Shown piece after piece: positions 7,494 through 17,414 of a stretch of 64,000 nucleotides of DNA. The notes under the pieces were generated by a model that ran no database searches, was not told the origin of the DNA, and worked only from the letters and a program-made list of their open reading frames with translations. The stretch is from contig CAKUAI010000001.1 in the NCBI GenBank assembly GCA_934636245.1, positions 248,001-312,000 of the forward strand, given 5' to 3'. The DNA is from an uncultured Coriobacteriales bacterium (GTDB lineage Bacteria > Actinomycetota > Coriobacteriia > Coriobacteriales > UMGS124). Position numbers and translations under genes: made by a program. The stretch's first letter is position 1; the number at the start of each line of letters is the position of its first letter.

Positions 7494-8087
7494 CTACTCT
7501 TTGTGGTCGTTGTAGGCAGCGCAGATGATGTCGACGCAGGCATCGTTCGAGAGCTTGTGCGTGTCGAGCGAGAGCGTGTACTCGCGCACGTCGTGCCACT
7601 GCTTGCGCTCCACGTAGTAGGACAGGTACGACTGGCGCATGACGTCGATGCGGCGCAGTTCGTGGCGCGCGGCGGCCCTGTCGTCGGTTCCAAGCACCGT
7701 GCAAGCGCGCTCGACGCGCGTTTCCTCGTCGGCGTGGAGGAACACGCTCAGCACCTCAAAGCCGGCGTCTTCGAGAATCTCCTTGGCGCAGCGGCCGAGC
7801 ATCACGCAGGGCCCCTTCTTGGCGAGCTCGATGATGGCCTGGCTCTCGTAGGTGAAGATGGTGTCCTTGTCGTCATAGGCGATGGGGCTGATGGCCTTGA
7901 GGAAGGCGCCGACCTTGGAGATGCGCTCCTCGTCGTCCTCCACGAGCCCCTGCTCGATGCCGCTCTTCTTGGCGGCGTGCTTGATGATGTCCTTGTCGTA
8001 AATCTCGACGCCGAGCTTCTTGGCCAGCGCGCGTCCTACCGTGTGGCCGCCTGCCGCGAACTCGCGGTCGATGGTGATGATCTTCAT
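7494..8087 (-). CDS. Cytidylate-kinase-like P-loop protein
   Basis: 197 residues from the ATG at 8087 (MKIITIDREFAAGGHTVGRA). The frame could start 18 codons upstream, but MKIITIDRE is the family N-terminus and GGAGC precedes it. The pattern IDREFAAGGHTVGRALAKKLG is the variant P-loop of the cytidylate kinase-like family, related to but distinct from housekeeping Cmk; EIYDKDIIKHAAKKSG follows. GPCVMLGRCAKEIL and the VFLHADEETRVER segment are also typical. The substrate is unknown. It is first gene of a likely two-gene operon with the DegV protein. Confidence 0.85.
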   Translation of the reverse strand: MKIITIDREFAAGGHTVGRALAKKLGVEIYDKDIIKHAAKKSGIEQGLVEDDEERISKVGAFLKAISPIAYDDKDTIFTYESQAIIELAKKGPCVMLGRCAKEILEDAGFEVLSVFLHADEETRVERACTVLGTDDRAAARHELRRIDVMRQSYLSYYVERKQWHDVREYTLSLDTHKLSNDACVDIICAAYNDHKE

Positions 8088-8171
8088 GGCTTGCTCCGTC
8101 TCACCTGGAAGATGATGTTGCACTGCGCTGATTATACGCATTGCAAGGTTTCAAGAGCTGGCACAGGCAAC

Positions 8172-8203
8172 AAAAAAAGGCCGCGGGATTGTCCCGCGGC
8201 CTT
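8172..8203 (-). terminator. Terminator of the 4Fe-4S protein gene
   Basis: On the minus strand, AAGGCCGCGGGA pairs with TCCCGCGGCCTT around a 4-nt loop (CAAT), followed by a run of Ts. It lies 30 nt past the stop at 8233. Confidence 0.9.
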
Positions 8204-8232
8204 GGGTGGCGCACTGTGAGAGGAGGTCTTGC

Positions 8233-9738
8233 TTACTTCTCCACGGCCTGGACCTCGCCACCGGCGAAGTCGGAGATCATGCCGCGGCGCATACGCTCGG
8301 CGGCCATCATCTCAACGGCGTCGACGTACTCGCGACCGAGCTCGGGGTAGTCGCCGCGGTAGGCGAGAATACGGGCGTCGGCGGGGCAGACGGTGACGCA
8401 CTGGCCGCAACGCACGCAGGCGTTGTTGTGCAGGCAGAGGTTGTTGTCGTCGAAGGAGATGGCCTCCATGGGGCAGCGGGCGATGCAAGCGCCGCAGGAG
8501 ATGCACTTCTCGGGGTCGTACTTGAGCAGGTAGGCGCTCACGTTGACGTTGGCGTGGGCCTGGCCGCCCATGGCCTTGAAGCCGGAGAGGTTGCCGCAGC
8601 AGTCGCCGTGGCACATGCACATGATGTCGACGTCCTTCATCGAGAGGGACTCGGGCACCATGCCGGCGTCCATGCACTTCTCAACCATGGCGATGGCCTC
8701 GTCCTGGCTGATGAGACGGCCGATGCCGACCTCGTCGAAGTAGGTGGCCAGCTCGCCGAAGGACAGGCAGGTCTCGAAGGGGTGGTCGCCGTCGCCGTGG
8801 CACATGGGCACGCCGAGGGACTTCCACATCAGGCGGCACTGGCAGGGGGAGACGGTGATCTGCTCGTTGGACTGGATGATGGCCTTCCAGTCCATGTTCT
8901 GGGCGAGCTCGTCCTCCTCCACGACGTCGACGCTCACGGGGTAGGTGTGGAAGAGCGGCACGAGGGCCTCGAAGGACTCGCCGGCCTCGGCACCGCCGAT
9001 ACCCTGGGCGTCGAACTCGGCCGCGGCAGCGTAGGCCTCGGGGGCGTCGGCCACACCGTCGGGGTCGCCGCCGTTCTCGAAGTAGGCGCGCAGTTCGTTG
9101 AACTCCCAGAAGCCGTTGATGTAGGGGAGCAGGTGGTACACGTCGTGGCCGGAGCGGTGGGCGCGCATGATCATGCCGCGCATGGCCAGGTCATCGAGGA
9201 TCTCCTTGCACTCCTCAACAGGACGGCCGGAGAGGTAGTGGTACTCGAGGGCGTCGAACTGCACGTTGATCGGCATCTCGATCTCGTGCTGGGCGTCCTC
9301 CTCGCTCCACAGGTACTGGATCATCTGGTAGGAGGTCTCAACGGGCGTGGAGCCGATGCCCTGGCCGATGCGGTTGAGGTGGTTGCGCAGCTTGACGTAC
9401 ACAGCGGGCACAACGGTGCCGTCGGGAAGCACGGCGTCCTCGATCTCGTCGAGGGGAAGGACGTCCTGAACCATGTCGTTGAGGTTGCTCATGGGCTCGT
9501 CGGCGAGCTCAGGAAGGACGTTTGCATAAGCGGACTCGCGGGTGGTGTGGGGTGCGACGACGTTCTCGCCCCAGTAAGTGCTCGGGTCCTCGAGCTCGAA
9601 CTGGAATGCGGGGTCGGCTGCGGCCTCGTCGGCCCTGGCAACCACGGGGGTGCCCATGTTGATGCCGGCGGCAGCCATGGCGCCCATGGCGGCCATGCCG
9701 CCCACAAAGGTCCTGCGGGTCACGTCGGAAGTGCTCAT
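8233..9738 (-). CDS. Tat-exported 4Fe-4S protein with winged-helix-like segment
   Basis: 501 residues. The N-terminus has a twin-arginine motif (TRRTFVGG, R8-R9) and hydrophobic signal with ARA cleavage near residue 36. Residues about 140-215 resemble a winged helix. The C-terminal half is Cys-rich: CQC at 299-301, C313, C324, CMCHGDCC at 374-381, then two ferredoxin clusters, C412-x2-C415-x2-C418-x3-C422 and C441-x2-C444-x2-C447-x3-C451. It is probably an exported electron carrier or the FeS subunit of an oxidoreductase whose catalytic partner is not adjacent. AGGAGAGG precedes the ATG. A TetR regulator is divergent upstream, a likely controller. The extra Cys groups could bind a third cluster or another metal. 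Confidence 0.85.
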   Translation of the reverse strand: MSTSDVTRRTFVGGMAAMGAMAAAGINMGTPVVARADEAAADPAFQFELEDPSTYWGENVVAPHTTRESAYANVLPELADEPMSNLNDMVQDVLPLDEIEDAVLPDGTVVPAVYVKLRNHLNRIGQGIGSTPVETSYQMIQYLWSEEDAQHEIEMPINVQFDALEYHYLSGRPVEECKEILDDLAMRGMIMRAHRSGHDVYHLLPYINGFWEFNELRAYFENGGDPDGVADAPEAYAAAAEFDAQGIGGAEAGESFEALVPLFHTYPVSVDVVEEDELAQNMDWKAIIQSNEQITVSPCQCRLMWKSLGVPMCHGDGDHPFETCLSFGELATYFDEVGIGRLISQDEAIAMVEKCMDAGMVPESLSMKDVDIMCMCHGDCCGNLSGFKAMGGQAHANVNVSAYLLKYDPEKCISCGACIARCPMEAISFDDNNLCLHNNACVRCGQCVTVCPADARILAYRGDYPELGREYVDAVEMMAAERMRRGMISDFAGGEVQAVEK

Positions 9739-10012
9739 AGTATGTGTCCTCTCCTTTTAAATTACGTTGCCTTGCCGCGCCTCTCCCAAAGCGCTCTTAG
9801 CAAGACATCTTGATTTGCATACTATGCGGCGTGTTCGAAGGTGCCTATAACCTGTGGTCAAATCGTTTGGACACACGGGGCGCGCTGCGACAAAAGTTGG
9901 ACGAAAGGCACCTCGGTGGCTAAAATTGTTACGGTTTGGGCCGTGCGTATCTTGCGTGTTTGAGATATTTTTGCGCCGGACATGGGAGAGAGAACGGGGA
10001 CGGGGGAGCAAC

Positions 10013-10576
10013 GTGAATAGGAAGGACCTTGTGCGTCGGCACCTGGCCGAGACGCTCATGGACATGTGCGACGAGGGGGCGCTGCTCTCCACGGTGACGG
10101 TGAGCGACATCGTGGCGCGGGCCGACATCGCGCGCCAGACTTTCTACAACTATTTCGCCGACCTCGACGAGCTGGTCTTTTTCACAGCGTCGCTGCCCAT
10201 GTCTCTCGAGAGCAACCCTTTCACCGACATCGAGGCCACGCGCAGGGTCTATGAGCGCACGGCGCGGCACAAGAGCTTCTTCGTCCAGCTGCCCAATCAG
10301 ACGGGGGAGAACAGCTTCCGGGTGCTGTGCAACGCATGGCTGCGCCGCACCTACAGGGAGAGGTTCGTGCGGCCCACTCTGCCTGCTACCGAGCGCGCCT
10401 ATCGCGAGATGTGCATCGACATGTACTGCTTCGGCAGCACCGAGACGTTCCTCGCTTGGTGCGCCTCGGGCATGAAAGCCCCGGTAGAAGCTCTCGTGCG
10501 CGCCGTGTACGACATGACGCCGGCGTTCGCCAAGCCCGACCGCGAGGCCCTCCCCGCGCGCCCGAAGGTGTCGTAG
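10013..10576 (+). CDS. TetR-family transcriptional regulator
   Basis: 187 residues from a GTG at 10013, preceded by GGGGGAG. An upstream in-frame ATG would add 53 residues unlike TetR proteins. The N-terminal helix-turn-helix is clear: LLSTVTVSDIVARADIARQT then FYNYFADLDELVFF (residues about 25-60). The C-terminal ligand domain is variable and gives no clue to the effector. It is divergent from the Tat 4Fe-4S gene and convergent with the ABC exporter operon; either could be its target, but the shared promoter region favours the FeS protein. Confidence 0.88.
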   Translation: MNRKDLVRRHLAETLMDMCDEGALLSTVTVSDIVARADIARQTFYNYFADLDELVFFTASLPMSLESNPFTDIEATRRVYERTARHKSFFVQLPNQTGENSFRVLCNAWLRRTYRERFVRPTLPATERAYREMCIDMYCFGSTETFLAWCASGMKAPVEALVRAVYDMTPAFAKPDREALPARPKVS

Positions 10577-10603
10577 GGAGGGCCGGTCGCACCTGGATGT
10601 CTC

Positions 10604-10632
10604 AAAGCGACGGGTGCGTTGCGTCATTTTGC
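10604..10632. repeat. REP-like intergenic repeat, copy A
   Basis: The stretch contains GACGGGTGCG then GTCATTTTGC, separated by four bases. The same two blocks with the same spacing recur at 14436-14459. It sits between the convergent TetR and ABC genes. Confidence 0.5.
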
Positions 10633-10643
10633 GGCGCTGATTG

Positions 10644-12416
10644 TCAGCCCATGCGCCATCCCGCGCTTTCGCGCTGCAGGGCCACCATGCGGGCGAACTC
10701 GCCGTTTGCGGCAAGCAGGTCGGCGGGGCTGCCTTGTTCGGCGACGCGGCCGTCCTTGAGCACCACAACCTTGTCGGCGTTTTCCACCGTGCGCATGCGG
10801 TGGGCGATGACGATGACCGTTTTGCCTGCAAGCAGGCGTGAGAGAGCCTGCTGAACCTGAGACTCGTTCTCCACGTCGAGCGATGCGGTGGCCTCGTCGA
10901 GCAACACCATGGGCGCGTCCTTGAGGAGCGCCCGGGCAATCGAGATGCGCTGGCGCTCGCCTCCGGAGAGTTTGCCGCCGTTCTCGCCGATCATGGTGTC
11001 GTAACCCTGTGGCAGGCGCCTCACGAACTCGTCGCAGTTGGCGGCGCGCGCCGCTGCCAGCACCTCCTCGTCGGTGGCATCGCGCCGGCCAAGGCGGATG
11101 TTGCCCATCACCGTGTCATCGAAGAGCAGCACGTCCTGAAACACCACGGCCCAGTCGCGCAGCAGGACCTCGGGGTCGACCGTCGCCACATCCACCCCGC
11201 CTACGCGCACGGTGCCCGCCGTGGCGTCCCAAAAGCGGGCCGCAAGGCGCGCGCAGGTCGACTTACCGCTGCCAGAAGGTCCAACGAGGGCGGTGACCTG
11301 GCCTTCCTTTGCCACGAAGCTCACGTCGGCCAAAACTTTGTCGCCCGCACGGCCGTCGGGCCCGGCCCCGTAGCTGAACGCCACATGCTCAAACTCCACG
11401 TCGTGGTTGGACGGGGCGAACGTCGTCGAACCGGTGGCGATGGGCTCATCGAGAATCTCATGCATGCGCTTGGCCGAGGTTGCGGCTGCGAAGAGCTCCG
11501 ACAGGCACATGAGGCACTGGTCGAAGGGGTTGTAAAGTCGGCTCACCACGAGCAGGAACGCGAAAAGCCCCATGAAGCCGATCTGCCCCGAGACGACCAG
11601 GTTCGCACCTACGAGCAGGGTCGTCGCCACGCCCAGGCGCAGCACCGCCATGGCGGAGTTCACGATGATGCCGTTGACGAGCTCGCCTGTGCGCATGGCG
11701 GCCTCGGAGGCGTCGATGGTGGCGTGCAGGCCTTGCAGATAGGCCTCCTCATGGTTGGAGGCGCGGATCTCGCGCACGCAGTCGAGCGTCTCCTGGATGT
11801 GGTCGGAGGTCTCCACGGCCGTCTGCCTCACATGCTCCATGATCGGCGCCATGGGCTTGCGCGTGGCAAAGAGCAGGGCAAACGCAACGGGGATGCTCCA
11901 GAACGGCGCAATTGCCAGCTGCCAGGAGAAGCATACGCATCCGATGAAGACAACGACACTGGAGAGAGCCGCGCCGTAGAGCACGGCCAGCGCGTGGCTG
12001 TAGGCATGCTCCATCACCTGCACGTCTGACAGAACGGTGGAGGTGAGGTCGGCCAGGTCGCGGCGGCCGAAAAACGACAGGGGCAGCTTGCGCAGGCGCT
12101 CGGCAATCTCTATGCGCTGCTTGCCGCTCTCCTCGTAGAACACGTTGTAGGTGTAGTGGTACTGGAACCACGTGCAGGCAAAGAGGGCGACGACAAACAC
12201 GGTCAGCCCCAGGGCAAAGTCGCCGACACCGGGCAGGCCCGCACCTTGGGTGAGCGTGTTCACGAGCGCGTCCACGGCCAGGTAGAGGGCGGCCGCGCCT
12301 GCCATCACCACGACGTTGACTGCGGCGGTCCACAAGGTTCCCTGGTAGACGCTGTGCACGCCCTTGTCGGACAGCGCGTATTTTTTCTTGAGAGAGGCAC
12401 TTAGACGGAAAGCCAT
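10644..12416 (-). CDS. ABC exporter half-transporter (membrane + ATPase), second of pair
   Basis: 590 residues. The N-terminal ~310 residues hold about six membrane segments; the C-terminal ATPase has Walker A GPSGSGKST, signature LSGGERQRISIARALL, Walker B MVLLDEATASLD and a His-switch (IAHRM). The ATG at 12416 overlaps the stop of the upstream half-transporter (TAATG), so the two are translationally coupled and probably form a heterodimer. This arrangement matches HlyB/MsbA-type exporters, including YbtP/YbtQ and IrtA/IrtB. The substrate is unknown. Confidence 0.9.
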   Translation of the reverse strand: MAFRLSASLKKKYALSDKGVHSVYQGTLWTAAVNVVVMAGAAALYLAVDALVNTLTQGAGLPGVGDFALGLTVFVVALFACTWFQYHYTYNVFYEESGKQRIEIAERLRKLPLSFFGRRDLADLTSTVLSDVQVMEHAYSHALAVLYGAALSSVVVFIGCVCFSWQLAIAPFWSIPVAFALLFATRKPMAPIMEHVRQTAVETSDHIQETLDCVREIRASNHEEAYLQGLHATIDASEAAMRTGELVNGIIVNSAMAVLRLGVATTLLVGANLVVSGQIGFMGLFAFLLVVSRLYNPFDQCLMCLSELFAAATSAKRMHEILDEPIATGSTTFAPSNHDVEFEHVAFSYGAGPDGRAGDKVLADVSFVAKEGQVTALVGPSGSGKSTCARLAARFWDATAGTVRVGGVDVATVDPEVLLRDWAVVFQDVLLFDDTVMGNIRLGRRDATDEEVLAAARAANCDEFVRRLPQGYDTMIGENGGKLSGGERQRISIARALLKDAPMVLLDEATASLDVENESQVQQALSRLLAGKTVIVIAHRMRTVENADKVVVLKDGRVAEQGSPADLLAANGEFARMVALQRESAGWRMG

Positions 12417-14314
12417 TACGCCTCGCCTCCCTTCTGAGCCGTGGTGTCCGCCGTGGTGTTGACTACCTTCCAGGCGGCGGCTTGCTCGTACTCGGCCCAC
12501 ATGCGGGCGTAGAGCCCCTTTGCCCTCACGAGCTCGGCATGCGTGCCCTCCTCGGCGACGCGGCCGCGATTGAGCACGACGATCTTGTCGGCGCTCACCA
12601 CGGTGGAGAGGCGGTGCGCGATCATGAGGACGGTGCGCCCCTGAGACAGCGCGGTGAACCCGCGCTGGATGAGCGCCTCGTTTTCGGGGTCGGCAAAGGC
12701 CGTGGCTTCGTCGAGCACCACGATGGGGGCGTTTTTGAGGATGGCGCGCGCCAAGGCCACGCGCTGCACCTCTCCGCCCGACAGGTACGCACCGCCCGTG
12801 CCGAGCATGGTGTGGATGCCCCGGGGCAGCTTCTCCACGATGTCGTCGCATTGGGCGGCGTGAAGTGCCGCTTTGACCTCGTCATCCGTTGCCTCGGGAC
12901 GCGCCGAGCGCACGTTGTCTGCCAGGCTTGCCCGGAAGAGCTTGTTTGTTTGGAAGACGAAGGCGACCTGATCCATGAGTGCGTGGGGGTCCATGTCACG
13001 CACGTCGACGCCGCCGACGCGCACGCTGCCCGTATCGGCGTCCCAGAAGCGGGGCACGAGGCTCGCGCAGGTGGACTTGCCCGAGCCCGACGGTCCCACG
13101 AGCGCCACGGTCGCACCTGCGGGCACGGTGAAGCTCACGTGGTCGAGCGCGGGGCAGGCGCCCCCCTCGTAGGTGAACGTCACTTCGTCGAAGACGACGT
13201 CGTTTGCCTGCGGGGTCTTGGGGCGGGGGCTCACCGGCAGGGGCTCCGTTGTCAGCACCGACTTCACGCGGCCCATGGCGTCGCTTGCCATCATGCCCGC
13301 CTCGCTGGCGAACATGACCTTGGCCAGCGCCGTGGGGATGACGGCCGAGAAGATGGCGTAGAAGCACACGTTGGTGAGGAAGCGGGCCAGGTCCGCCTCA
13401 CCCGGGGCAAGCAGGAGGATGACGGGCACAAGAAAAGCGACCATGCCGTTTTGCACGGTAAGGTTTGCTACCTGCGGTTTCATGCACACGTCTTGCGAGA
13501 AGCGCCGCGCGTTGCGCTCGTATTCGGCAATGGCCTCGTGGAACGCCTTGAACGAGTAGACCGTCTGTTGGAACACCTTCACCACGGGAATGCCGCGCAC
13601 ATACTCGGTGCCGGCCTTTGACATCTTGACGGTGGCGTCTTGGTAGTACTTCATGAACTCTTGGGCGGATTTGGAGAACATGCCTGCCATGCAGGCCACG
13701 CTCACAACGATGGCGGCCATGCACGCAAGGCCCAGGCGCCAGTCGAAAACGAAGAGCACCACGAGCATGCCGAGCACCATGGCAACAGAGCCCGCTAGGT
13801 CGGGCAGGTTGTGGGCGAGCATGGTTTCGGTGTTGGAGGCGCACCCGTCGATGATGCGGCGCAGCTCTCCCGTGGCATGTGTGTCGAAATATCCCAGCGG
13901 CAGCGTCATGAGGTGGTCGGATGTGGTTTTGCGGATGTTGGTGGCGCAGCGGAAGGCCGACAGGTGCGTGCACATGAGCGCGCAGAAGTACACGAGGATG
14001 CCCAGCACGGCAAATGCCACCGCCACCCAGGCGTATTGGGCAATGTTGGCAGCCTGGCTCCAGTTGGGCGCCACGGCCACCAAGTCGCGCGCCACGAGCC
14101 AGATGCAGATGTAGGGGACGAATCCCAGCAGCTGCGCCACTGCAGCCAGGGCACATCCCAGGTAGGTGAGGGCCTTGTAATTGCCGGCGAAGTCGAGAAG
14201 CTGCGCAAGGTCGCTCTTCTCTTTGGGCTTCTTGCTCCTGGCGTTCCCGGTATCCTCAGCCGGTGCGGCTTGGGTTTTGGCCCGATTTGCGGCCCTTGAC
14301 GTTTTTCCAGACAC
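12416..14314 (-). CDS. ABC exporter half-transporter, first of pair (YbtP/IrtA-like)
   Basis: 632 residues from a GTG at 14314 with an almost perfect Shine-Dalgarno (GGAGGTGAT). Residues 1-35 are a charged tail, followed by six membrane segments (about 50-340). The ATPase has Walker A GPSGSGKST, signature LSGGEVQRVALARAIL, and Walker B IVVLDEATAFADPENE. The DEATAFADPENE form is common in the YbtP/YbtQ and IrtA/IrtB siderophore-associated branch, so iron-chelate or small-molecule transport is possible; no siderophore synthesis genes are present. It overlaps the second half by one base. Confidence 0.9.
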   Translation of the reverse strand: MSGKTSRAANRAKTQAAPAEDTGNARSKKPKEKSDLAQLLDFAGNYKALTYLGCALAAVAQLLGFVPYICIWLVARDLVAVAPNWSQAANIAQYAWVAVAFAVLGILVYFCALMCTHLSAFRCATNIRKTTSDHLMTLPLGYFDTHATGELRRIIDGCASNTETMLAHNLPDLAGSVAMVLGMLVVLFVFDWRLGLACMAAIVVSVACMAGMFSKSAQEFMKYYQDATVKMSKAGTEYVRGIPVVKVFQQTVYSFKAFHEAIAEYERNARRFSQDVCMKPQVANLTVQNGMVAFLVPVILLLAPGEADLARFLTNVCFYAIFSAVIPTALAKVMFASEAGMMASDAMGRVKSVLTTEPLPVSPRPKTPQANDVVFDEVTFTYEGGACPALDHVSFTVPAGATVALVGPSGSGKSTCASLVPRFWDADTGSVRVGGVDVRDMDPHALMDQVAFVFQTNKLFRASLADNVRSARPEATDDEVKAALHAAQCDDIVEKLPRGIHTMLGTGGAYLSGGEVQRVALARAILKNAPIVVLDEATAFADPENEALIQRGFTALSQGRTVLMIAHRLSTVVSADKIVVLNRGRVAEEGTHAELVRAKGLYARMWAEYEQAAAWKVVNTTADTTAQKGGEA

Positions 14315-14372
14315 GGAATATCACCTCCGTCGCGCTGTGAGCGGGCACGGCGCATGCATGTTGTTAGTAAGG

Positions 14373-14383
14373 GATAACTTATC
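14373..14383 (-). promoter_or_regulatory. GATAA-C-TTATC palindrome upstream of ABC exporter
   Basis: The 11-bp palindrome GATAA-C-TTATC lies 59 bp upstream of the exporter start in an AT-rich stretch (14360-14415) that stands out from the GC-rich surroundings and probably holds the promoter. It could be an operator; the regulator is not identified. Confidence 0.35.
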
Positions 14384-14430
14384 ACATATTGTGTTAGAGA
14401 TATGCAACTTAGTGAAAATAGAGTGACGCA

Positions 14431-14541
14431 AGGGGGACGGGTGCGCTGTGTCATTTTGCCGGCCCGGGTGGCACTCGATCGACCTTTGCCGCCGCCCTTG
14501 CGTGGATGACGCAAAGGGACGGGGTGCCGCGTTATTCCGCC
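14431..14541. repeat. REP-like intergenic repeats, copies B and B'
   Basis: In the 398-bp gap between the ABC operon and the response regulator, 14431-14460 carries GACGGGTGCG then GTCATTTTGC, as at 10604. A diverged copy at 14506-14541 (TGACGCAAAGGGACGGGGTG, then CGTTATTCCGCC) follows in the same orientation. A further relative, GACGGATGCGTCGCGTGC, lies at 16640-16657. All are intergenic. The rest of the gap holds the ABC promoter region and no gene. Confidence 0.5.
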
Positions 14542-14712
14542 GTCCCATGCGTCCCTTGTTGATCGCCGTCGCCGTCCTTGCGTGACAATCGCGTCACTCC
14601 GGCCTCGCTGCCCGGCAGCCAGTGTGCCATCGTTTAAAATGCCAGGTTGGATGGTGCCGCGTGGCTTTGATGAGCCATGCGGCTTACGTGCTTGGCCCTG
14701 GAGGTGGCGTGT

Positions 14713-15393
14713 ATGGCGAACATCCTGGTAGTGGAGGACGACAGGGCGATCAGTGAGGGGCTCGCCGCCCTTCTGCGTGCCGACGGCCACGAGGTACGCA
14801 CCTGCGCCCGGCAAGACGACGCCTTGGGCGAGCTTGCCGGCGGCGCAATCGACCTTGCCCTTGTCGACATCTCTCTCGAACAGGGGAACGGTTTTGCGGT
14901 ATGCGCCGCCGCCAAGGCTTCCAGCTGCCCAAACAAGCCTGCCGTCATCTTCCTCACGGCCTCCGACGACGAGTACAGCTGCGTCGCCGGGCTCGACATG
15001 GGCGCCGACGACTACGTGTCTAAGCCCTTTCGCCCCCGTGAGCTGCTGAGTCGCATCCGCAGTGTGCTGCGCCGCACCTCAGGCTCGTCTCAGACCCTCG
15101 CCTTGGGCGACGTCGAGATCGACGCCTCGTGCGCCACGGTGCGCAAAGCCGGCCGCGACCTGGCGCTTTCCGCCCTCGAATACCGGCTCCTGCTGCTCTT
15201 TGCCCAAAGCCCCGGCAAGCTCGTCACGCGCGAGCGCCTGCGCGAGGCCATTTGGGACGACGCGGGCGAGTACGTGAGCGACAACACGCTCAACGTCTAC
15301 ATCAAGCGCCTGCGCGACAAGGTGGAAGACGACCCAACCAAGCCGACGCTCATTCAGACGGTGCGCGGCCTGGGGTATCGCGCACAGGGGTAA
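14713..15393 (+). CDS. OmpR-family response regulator (Bce-like module 1)
   Basis: 226 residues. The receiver domain (1-120) has the acidic pair E8-D9-D10, phospho-acceptor D52 (LALVDIS), T/S switch (FLTAS) and conserved Lys (VSKPF). The C-terminal winged helix has LSALEYRLLLLF and TVRGLGYRAQG. The ATG at 14713 follows GGAGGTGG. The kinase, ABC ATPase and permease genes follow in the same direction, the standard order of a peptide-sensing and detoxification module. It probably activates the ABC genes at 16734. Confidence 0.93.
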   Translation: MANILVVEDDRAISEGLAALLRADGHEVRTCARQDDALGELAGGAIDLALVDISLEQGNGFAVCAAAKASSCPNKPAVIFLTASDDEYSCVAGLDMGADDYVSKPFRPRELLSRIRSVLRRTSGSSQTLALGDVEIDASCATVRKAGRDLALSALEYRLLLLFAQSPGKLVTRERLREAIWDDAGEYVSDNTLNVYIKRLRDKVEDDPTKPTLIQTVRGLGYRAQG

Positions 15394-15568
15394 GTGCGGG
15401 TCTGCCTGGCCCGTCAGCCCTCATTCGACCCCTGCCTATGACGCCGTCGGCCCCGCCCCTGAAGCCGCCACTCCCGTGCGCGCGAAGCCGTCGCTTCCGC
15501 CCCCGCAGCTGCCGCTCCCGCCCCGTCGGCAGCCGTGCCCCCATACATCCGCAGATGAAAGGCCTTCC

Positions 15569-16612
15569 ATGCAGTCCCTGCACAATCCATCGTTCGTAAA
15601 ACGCCTGCTCATCGAGTGTGTCTGCATGGCCGTCATCGCCGTGGCCGCCTGGGTCATCTCCGGTCGTGCCGCCGCCATATGGGCGGGGATTGCGGGGGCG
15701 GCGGGCGTCGTCTTCTTTGTGGTCGTCTCCGAGAAGCGCTACCGCGAGATGGCGCACCTGTCCTGCGAGGTAGACGAGGTGCTGCGGTCGGGCCGCACCA
15801 TCGACTTGGCCGATTATCGCGAAGGCGACCTGGCCATCCTCAAGAACCAGCTGGCAAAGATGACAGACGCCCTGCGCGAGAAGACGGCACGCTTGGGTCA
15901 GGAGAAGTCCGACCTGGCGCATGCCCTGGCCGACGTGTCGCACCAGATACGCACCCCGCTTACGGCCATGGGGCTCACCCTGGCCGTGGCGCAGGAGGCC
16001 GACGACGAGCGCGTTCGCGCTCGTGCCCTGCGCGAGCTCGAGGGGATGCTCGAGCGCGTGGGGTGGCTCGTAAGCGCCCTGCTCAAGCTTGCAAAGGCGG
16101 ACGCCGGGGCCATCACGGTGCAGGCGACCTGCGTTGAGGCGCGCCAGGTGGTTGCCCGGGCCATGGAGCCCCTCGCCGCCTCGCTCGACCTGCGCAGCGT
16201 GACCTGTCAGGTCGATTGCGAGGGCGATGCGCGTTTCACGGGCGACATGGCCTGGTCGGCCGAGGCTCTGGAGAACGTGCTCAAGAACTGCATGGAGCAC
16301 ACACCTGCCGGCGGCGCCATCCGCGTCGACGTGCGCCAAGACGCCCTTGCCTGCCGCATCCGTGTGACCGACACGGGCCCCGGCATCGCCCCTGATGACC
16401 TGCCTCACGTGTTCGAGCGCTTCTATCGCGGCAAAACCGCTGCTACGGCAGCAGAAGGCGAGCGTGCAGACGGTCCTCGCGCGCAGGGCTTCGGCATAGG
16501 CCTTGCACTCGCCCAGTCGCTCATGGCGGCGCAAGGGGGCACTCTGCGTGCCTCGAATGCGCCTGAGGGCGGGGCGCGCTTCGATTTCACCTTCCCCAGC
16601 GTGGTGGTGTAA
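15569..16612 (+). CDS. Membrane histidine kinase (Bce-like module 1)
   Basis: 347 residues. Two membrane helices lie within residues 12-53, with almost no loop between them, so ligand detection is probably indirect, as in intramembrane-sensing kinases. The dimerisation box is DVSHQIRTPLTAMG (phospho-His H125). The ATPase part has the N box LENVLKNCMEHTP, G box DTGPGIAPDDLPHVFERFYRG and FGIGLALAQSL. The ATG at 15569 follows GAAAGG; upstream in-frame codons are Pro-rich and non-homologous. It is the partner of the response regulator at 14713 and probably senses flux through the permease at 17414. Confidence 0.92.
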   Translation: MQSLHNPSFVKRLLIECVCMAVIAVAAWVISGRAAAIWAGIAGAAGVVFFVVVSEKRYREMAHLSCEVDEVLRSGRTIDLADYREGDLAILKNQLAKMTDALREKTARLGQEKSDLAHALADVSHQIRTPLTAMGLTLAVAQEADDERVRARALRELEGMLERVGWLVSALLKLAKADAGAITVQATCVEARQVVARAMEPLAASLDLRSVTCQVDCEGDARFTGDMAWSAEALENVLKNCMEHTPAGGAIRVDVRQDALACRIRVTDTGPGIAPDDLPHVFERFYRGKTAATAAEGERADGPRAQGFGIGLALAQSLMAAQGGTLRASNAPEGGARFDFTFPSVVV

Positions 16613-16733
16613 GACCCAATGGTGTAGGCCCCAAAAGTGACGGATGCGTCGCGTGCGGGTCACTTGCGTGAAAGTGCAGCCTGTCATTGTGGTAGGCGTC
16701 AAGCAATTCCCACCTCGTGATGAAAGGCAGATC

Positions 16734-17413
<680 letters not shown>

Positions 17414-17414
<1 letters not shown>

